In this document: in pieces, positions 60,090 through 64,000 of the stretch
Layout: every line of letters begins with the position of its first letter
How positions within the stretch are numbered: position 1 is the stretch's first letter
Assembly (NCBI RefSeq): GCF_005116715.1
Contig: NZ_SWCI01000002.1
Span: 105,120-169,119, forward strand
DNA length: 64,000 nt
Reading direction: 5' to 3'
Origin: Ferrimonas sediminicola
GTDB lineage: Bacteria > Pseudomonadota > Gammaproteobacteria > Enterobacterales > Shewanellaceae
Made by a program: the position numbers and the translations under genes
Notes under the pieces: generated by a model
The model's database searches: none
What the model saw: only the letters and a program-made list of their open reading frames with translations
What the model was told of the DNA's origin: nothing

Positions 60090-61949
60090 TTACAGTTTCT
60101 CGCTGCGATCGAGAATGGTTTCCATCTCGTCCATCAGCCGGTTCATCCGCTTGAAGATCGCCTCGTAGGGTGCCGCGCTGGCCAGGTCCACACCGGCACG
60201 CTTCACCAGATCATAGGGGTAATCGCTGCCACCGGCCTTCAGCAAGTTCAGGTAGCGATCATAGGCCGCCTTGTCACCGCTGAGCACCTCGTCGGCAAAG
60301 GCCGCCGAGGCGGCGATGGAGGTGGCGTACTGGTACACATAGAAGTTGTAGTAGAAGTGAGGCACATAGGCCCACTCGATGCCGTAGGCGTCATCGATGG
60401 TCATCACGCCCTGATCGTGACCATGGTAGCGGCGCAGCAGATCCAGGTAGATCGCCGAGGCGCGGGTGTCACTCAGGGGCTGGCCCTTCTCCACCTCTTC
60501 ATGGATGGCGCGTTCGAACTCGGCAAACATGGTCTGGCGGAAGAAGGTCTGACGGAACTTCTCCAGGGTTTGACCCAGGTAGTAGAGGCGCTCGTTGTCG
60601 TCGTCGGCGTTCTTCAGGGCGTAATCGGTGAGCAGATGCTCCTGGAAGGTGGAGGCGATCTCGGCGGTGAAGGTGGCGTAGCCGGCGGTGGCGTAGGGCT
60701 GATTGGCGTTGGCATACACCGAGTGGGTGGCGTGACCCCACTCGTGGGTCAGGGTGGAGACCGAGGTGTAGTCGTCGTTGTAGTTCATCAGCACGTAGGG
60801 GTGAACATCATAGGCGCTGCCGCTCATGTAGGCGCCGGAGCGCTTACCCAGCTTGGGATAGGTGTCCATCCAGCGCTGGTCCAGGCCGGTACGGATCTTG
60901 TTGACGTAGTTTTCTCCCATCGGCTCCAGGGACGCCAGCATCATCTCGATGCCCCGGTCGATAGGGTAATCACCGGTGGCTTTGACCACGGCCGGGTAGA
61001 TGTCAAAATAGCCCTGGTCATCCAATTTCAGCATGCGGGAGCGTAACTTAAGGTAGCGCTGCAGGGTATCGAGATTGGCGTTGGTGGTGTCCACCAGGGC
61101 GCTGTACACCTCCACCGGAATGTTGTCCTCGCTGAGGGCGGCCTCCAAGGCTGAGGCGTGGTTGCGGCTGCGGGCGTTGAAGACGTCGGCCTTGACGTTG
61201 GCGTCCAGCAGCGAGGCGATGGTGCGGCGGTACTTGGACAGGGTGCCGAAGAAGTTGTCAAACGCCTGCTTGCGCACCTCCCGGTCCGGGTGGCTGCGGA
61301 AACGAGCATAGCTTGCCTGGTTCAGGGTCACCAGTTCGCCGTCCAGTTCGATCTCCGGCCAGGGCAGTTCGGCGTTGGTAAAGGTGGCGTAGCTGGAGTA
61401 GGGGGCGCTGGTGACGGTGCCGGCGGCCGCCAGGATCTTCTCCGCCGCCGGGGCCAGGGTGTGCGCCTTGCCACGCAGGATGTTCTCCAGCGGGAAGCGG
61501 TAGGCGGCCAGACGGGGTTCGGCGTCAACCAGCTTCATCACCTTGTCTTCGCCCAGGGCGATCAGCTCCGGGTTGACGAAGGCGCTGGCCTGGTTGAAGG
61601 TGTTGGCCAGCATGGCGATGGATTGGCGCTTGGCGCCGTTGTCTGAGTCACGCAGGTCGGTGTCGGCGTTGAGATTGGCATAGACATAGAGCTGGGACAG
61701 GGTCTTGGACAGGTCGTAGTAGAGGTCCATGGCATCGGCCAGGGCGTCGGCGGACTGCCCCAGTCTACCCTGGTAAGCCAGCAGCCGTTCCAGCTGCTTC
61801 TCCAGGTCGGCCTTCTGTCCCTGCCACTGTTGCCAATCGGCATAGAGTGGGGTCAGATCCCAGTTTTGTTGAGACTCTTCGGCCACCAGGGCCGGCGAAA
61901 GGGCGGCACCGGCAAACAGGGCCAGGCCGATCAGTGACTTCTTAAACAT
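60090..61949 (-). CDS. pepF: Secreted oligoendopeptidase F-like M3 peptidase
   Basis: A 619-residue peptidase with an N-terminal signal peptide (FKKSLIGLALFAGAALSPALVA) not found on most PepF proteins. Helical family regions precede the zinc motif VSTLTHEWGHATHSVYAN (HExxH, about 395) and the downstream Glu in FTAEIASTFQEHLL. The catalytic-domain end RAGVDLASAAPYEAIFKRM matches the M3B family. It would cleave oligopeptides in the periplasm. Monocistronic with its own terminator; divergent from the integrase-like gene. Confidence 0.93.
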   Translation of the reverse strand: MFKKSLIGLALFAGAALSPALVAEESQQNWDLTPLYADWQQWQGQKADLEKQLERLLAYQGRLGQSADALADAMDLYYDLSKTLSQLYVYANLNADTDLRDSDNGAKRQSIAMLANTFNQASAFVNPELIALGEDKVMKLVDAEPRLAAYRFPLENILRGKAHTLAPAAEKILAAAGTVTSAPYSSYATFTNAELPWPEIELDGELVTLNQASYARFRSHPDREVRKQAFDNFFGTLSKYRRTIASLLDANVKADVFNARSRNHASALEAALSEDNIPVEVYSALVDTTNANLDTLQRYLKLRSRMLKLDDQGYFDIYPAVVKATGDYPIDRGIEMMLASLEPMGENYVNKIRTGLDQRWMDTYPKLGKRSGAYMSGSAYDVHPYVLMNYNDDYTSVSTLTHEWGHATHSVYANANQPYATAGYATFTAEIASTFQEHLLTDYALKNADDDNERLYYLGQTLEKFRQTFFRQTMFAEFERAIHEEVEKGQPLSDTRASAIYLDLLRRYHGHDQGVMTIDDAYGIEWAYVPHFYYNFYVYQYATSIAASAAFADEVLSGDKAAYDRYLNLLKAGGSDYPYDLVKRAGVDLASAAPYEAIFKRMNRLMDEMETILDRSEKL

Positions 61950-62034
61950 GTTAAGTCCATATAATCGTTATGGTTAAAGACAGCAGCAGCTTAGCAACTG
62001 TGGTGCAAAGCGGTAAAACAACATTGGTAACAGA

Positions 62035-63291
62035 ATGAAAAAGAGTGACAGGGCGCACCAAAATGGCGGTGATGGAGTCAAGCTGACCCCGAAGCAGCAG
62101 GTCTTGATGTTGCTGGACCAGTGCCTGGCCACCGGCGTCAGGGGACGGGTCCAGGCGGTGATCAAGCAGGCGATCGCCGAGATCCAGGGACAGGGAACGG
62201 CCTCCGGCTATCAGCACGCCGAGAGCGACATCAACGAGCCCGATTACCCTGGACTGATCTTCAAGGTGGGGCGGCATAAGCGCCGCTGGATCTACCGTTA
62301 CACCCCAAAAGGGGCCAAAAGCACCCGTCAGCTGACCCTGGGCTACTTTCCGCAGATGGACAGGGAGGCGGCCATCGCTGCCTGGAATGAGCAGAGGCTG
62401 ACCCAGCAGGGGCAGGCGGTAACTGATCAGGGCACGCCGTTACACCTCGGGGTCGAGCGGTTCGCCGACTGGGCCAGATCCCGGCGTCCCCGCTGGAGAG
62501 CGGAGTTGCGCCAGTTGGAGAGCCTGTTCCAGGGAGGGCTCGCCTCGCGCACGGGGGAGTCCCTGACCCTGGAGGAGGTGACGGCTCTGGTAGCGCCCGA
62601 GAAGCCCGGCGCAAAACACAGGCTTAGCCTGCTGCGACTGTTCTTCCGGGTAGCCAGGGGGCTGGAGTCGGCAGAGGGGTGGATGAGCCCGGGTTCGGCC
62701 TGTCCCTGTGAGGGCTTCAGCCTGGCGCGTACCACAACCTTAAGCCACCGAATTGGCTGGCGAGAGCTGGGCCGATACCATAGAGCGGTGTTGGCGTTGG
62801 AGGATGCCGAGGCCCTCAAACCCCTTCTTCTGATGCAACTGAGCAACCTCGTCGGCTTCAAATCCCTGTGCCAGTTGAGCTGGTCCCAACTGGATCTGGA
62901 CAGGGGATTTGCCCGCCTGCAGATCGACGGTAAGACCCGTTTCCTGATGCTCTCTCCCGATACCCTGGCCTGGCTTAAGCGTCGTCATCGGGACGCGGCC
63001 GTGGGCCCCTGGGTATTCCGATGTCCCACGGATGCCAGCAAGCCGCTGCCGGAAAGTTACCCAGTAAAACTAATGAGTCAGCTCAAGGGGCAGTGTGGAC
63101 TGGACCGACGATTCACCACCGCGTCCATCAGGGAGTTGGCCAGCCTCTGGCTGGAAGAGCAGGGCAGAGCGGTACCCAAGCGTCCGTGGCCACTGCTCGA
63201 GGAGCGTCCGACAGAGGGGCAGATAGGCGAGCTTTTTGAGTTGTCAAAAATGTGGGTCAAAAGGCTACACATCCAGAAGTCGGTCAGCTGA
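62035..63291 (+). CDS. Tyrosine recombinase-like protein lacking catalytic residues
   Basis: A 418-residue protein built like a phage integrase. Residues about 75-120 resemble the arm-binding DUF4102 domain (RRWIYRYTPKGAKSTRQLTLGYFPQMD). The C-terminal core (about 250-380) shows LLLMQLSNLVGFKSLCQLSWSQLDLDRG, where the catalytic TGxR Arg is Lys276, and TTASIRELASLW, where Arg366 is kept but the HxLR His is lost. No Tyr nucleophile is present in the last 50 residues. It is intact and full length, so it is probably a domesticated DNA-binding protein and not a decayed gene. No island follows it. Confidence 0.65.
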   Translation: MKKSDRAHQNGGDGVKLTPKQQVLMLLDQCLATGVRGRVQAVIKQAIAEIQGQGTASGYQHAESDINEPDYPGLIFKVGRHKRRWIYRYTPKGAKSTRQLTLGYFPQMDREAAIAAWNEQRLTQQGQAVTDQGTPLHLGVERFADWARSRRPRWRAELRQLESLFQGGLASRTGESLTLEEVTALVAPEKPGAKHRLSLLRLFFRVARGLESAEGWMSPGSACPCEGFSLARTTTLSHRIGWRELGRYHRAVLALEDAEALKPLLLMQLSNLVGFKSLCQLSWSQLDLDRGFARLQIDGKTRFLMLSPDTLAWLKRRHRDAAVGPWVFRCPTDASKPLPESYPVKLMSQLKGQCGLDRRFTTASIRELASLWLEEQGRAVPKRPWPLLEERPTEGQIGELFELSKMWVKRLHIQKSVS

Positions 63292-63840
63292 TCACCATAG
63301 GCCTTGGCGCCATTTTTCCGCTTTTACGATTTTTACGCGATGTAACAACTTGTGTAACTGAAGGATCTAGCGAAGGCTTTTGGGTGTGTTTTTGTGGCCC
63401 GGCGCCCAGCAAAGTTCGGCAATTTCCATCGAGGCGTCCCCAATGCCCGTTTGGGTCTGGCTTCTGGGGCGGCCCTGGAAAAAAGCGCACCTGTTGCAAA
63501 CTGCCCGCGCAGTTCCGGTGATCGAGGTCAGCCCCACGGCGTCCATCCGGACGGAACCCGTTCGGGTCCCATCGCGCCTTGGGGGCAGCTGACCACCAGG
63601 CTGGCGGGGGAGACCTCAACCGCCCCCCCTGGCAGGTTGAACAGTGAGATCCGCTGTGCCTACCCGAATTTAGGATTAGCAATATTAATTCGGACTTTGT
63701 GGCTTGATGGGGCCTGGCTTAGGTCCGCCGAGTGACAAAACGACGACATCCGTGTGGAAAATTTGCTCTGGTCTGGTAACTTAAACCCTATAGCAGCAGG
63801 GGCGTCCGCCCCCGTCATTTGCACCAGGGAGAGCAGGCCG
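63292..63840. other. Intergenic region, no gene seen
   Basis: About 550 bases. Frames present are short and lack ribosome binding sites. Sequence between 63655 and 63790 is A+T-richer and should contain the promoter of the next gene. Confidence 0.35.
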
Positions 63841-64000
63841 ATGACCGCCATCTATATTCAACGCAACCATTCATTGGGTCACCAGGGGATTCGCGACCTC
63901 AGTGAGCAGGTGGCGCAGAGCCTGGCGGACGACTACCAGGTCTCCTGGCAGTGGCAGGGGGAGCGCCTGACCTTTCGCCGCAGCGGTGCCAACGGGGTAT
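63841..64000 (+). CDS. Polyhydroxyalkanoic acid system family protein, partial
   Basis: The window ends after 53 codons. MTAIYIQRNHSLGHQGIRDL and YQVSWQWQGERLTFRRSG match the start of the small PHA granule region family (I-x-RxHxLG, WxWxGDxLxF). AGGGAGAG precedes the ATG. Members have about 90 residues and are associated with PHA-type genes or act as unannotated small proteins. No PHA synthase is in view. Confidence 0.75.
   Translation, partial: MTAIYIQRNHSLGHQGIRDLSEQVAQSLADDYQVSWQWQGERLTFRRSGANGV

Noticed and set aside
60030..61046. A Val/Gly/His-rich frame antisense to the M3 peptidase
   Set aside because: Antisense composition and no start signal.
63252..63735. Plus-strand frames downstream of the integrase-like gene
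   Set aside because: No start signals and the frames overlap one another in intergenic sequence.
1..64000. CRISPR arrays
   Set aside because: No regularly spaced direct repeats seen and no cas-like proteins.

Overview
The window reads as chromosome of a marine-type gammaproteobacterium close to the Shewanellaceae/Ferrimonadaceae (inference; no ribosomal RNA gene or long species marker is present). The supporting signs are a G+C-rich coding background, the uvrY-uvrC-pgsA-tRNA(Cys/Leu) arrangement typical of Shewanella relatives, a flavodoxin-type (menaquinone-linked) HemG, an anaerobic ribonucleotide reductase with an FNR/EtrA box, and a norR/norVW nitric oxide detoxification locus.

Layout. 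1-1.7 kb: hflK and a cut hflC (membrane SPFH proteins). 2-5.4 kb: a Crp-type regulator, then an A+T-richer stretch with broken transposase pieces, a 142-bp inverted-repeat element, a membrane zinc peptidase and a small antitoxin-like ORF. 5.5-12.7 kb: a polar amino acid ABC importer, an HlyD/DUF2955 efflux pair with a divergent LysR regulator, a chemoreceptor and a zinc-ribbon protein. 13-21.1 kb: mutarotase, deoxynucleoside kinase, hemG with a cytochrome b-like protein, an Hha-like regulator, an acyltransferase, agmatinase, a stand-alone MurE-like ligase with an altered substrate motif, and glyoxalase I. 21.6-25.2 kb: uvrY, uvrC, pgsA and tRNAs. 25.2-29.5 kb: an accessory interval bounded by tRNA-Leu and a decayed copy of its 3' half, holding a complete ISL3-type IS, a cysteine-rich peptidoglycan-binding-domain protein and a solo LuxR receptor. 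29.7-33.5 kb: gltS and unassigned membrane proteins. 33.5-38.4 kb: norVW with two small downstream genes (one YeaR-like) and divergent norR, with three NorR sites between. 38.6-41.4 kb: tRNA-Pro, a CDGSH/glutamate-synthase fusion and a diguanylate cyclase. 41.6-46.7 kb: a three-gene operon of a SLOG-type membrane protein, a propeller-like membrane protein with a PH-like tail, and a TIR protein. This looks like a nucleotide/NAD-centred conflict or defence system and is the best candidate for an undescribed system. 46.9-49.2 kb: an indoleamine-dioxygenase-superfamily (PrnB-like) gene overlapping a kynureninase-like PLP enzyme gene. 49.3-56.9 kb: tRNA-Gly and tRNA-Cys, an LprI-like protein, ubiG, an acyl-CoA-binding protein, alkaline phosphatase, a frameshifted alkylsulfatase and an MBL-fold hydrolase. 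56.9-64 kb: nrdDG, a secreted M3 peptidase, an integrase-like protein without catalytic residues, and the start of a PHA-system gene.

The metabolic picture is a facultative respirer: FNR-controlled anaerobic dNTP synthesis, nitric oxide reduction, quinone synthesis (ubiG) and quinone-linked heme synthesis. Accessory genes cluster beside tRNA genes and IS remnants. Starts were reassigned wherever a ribosome binding site or family length favoured an internal codon.
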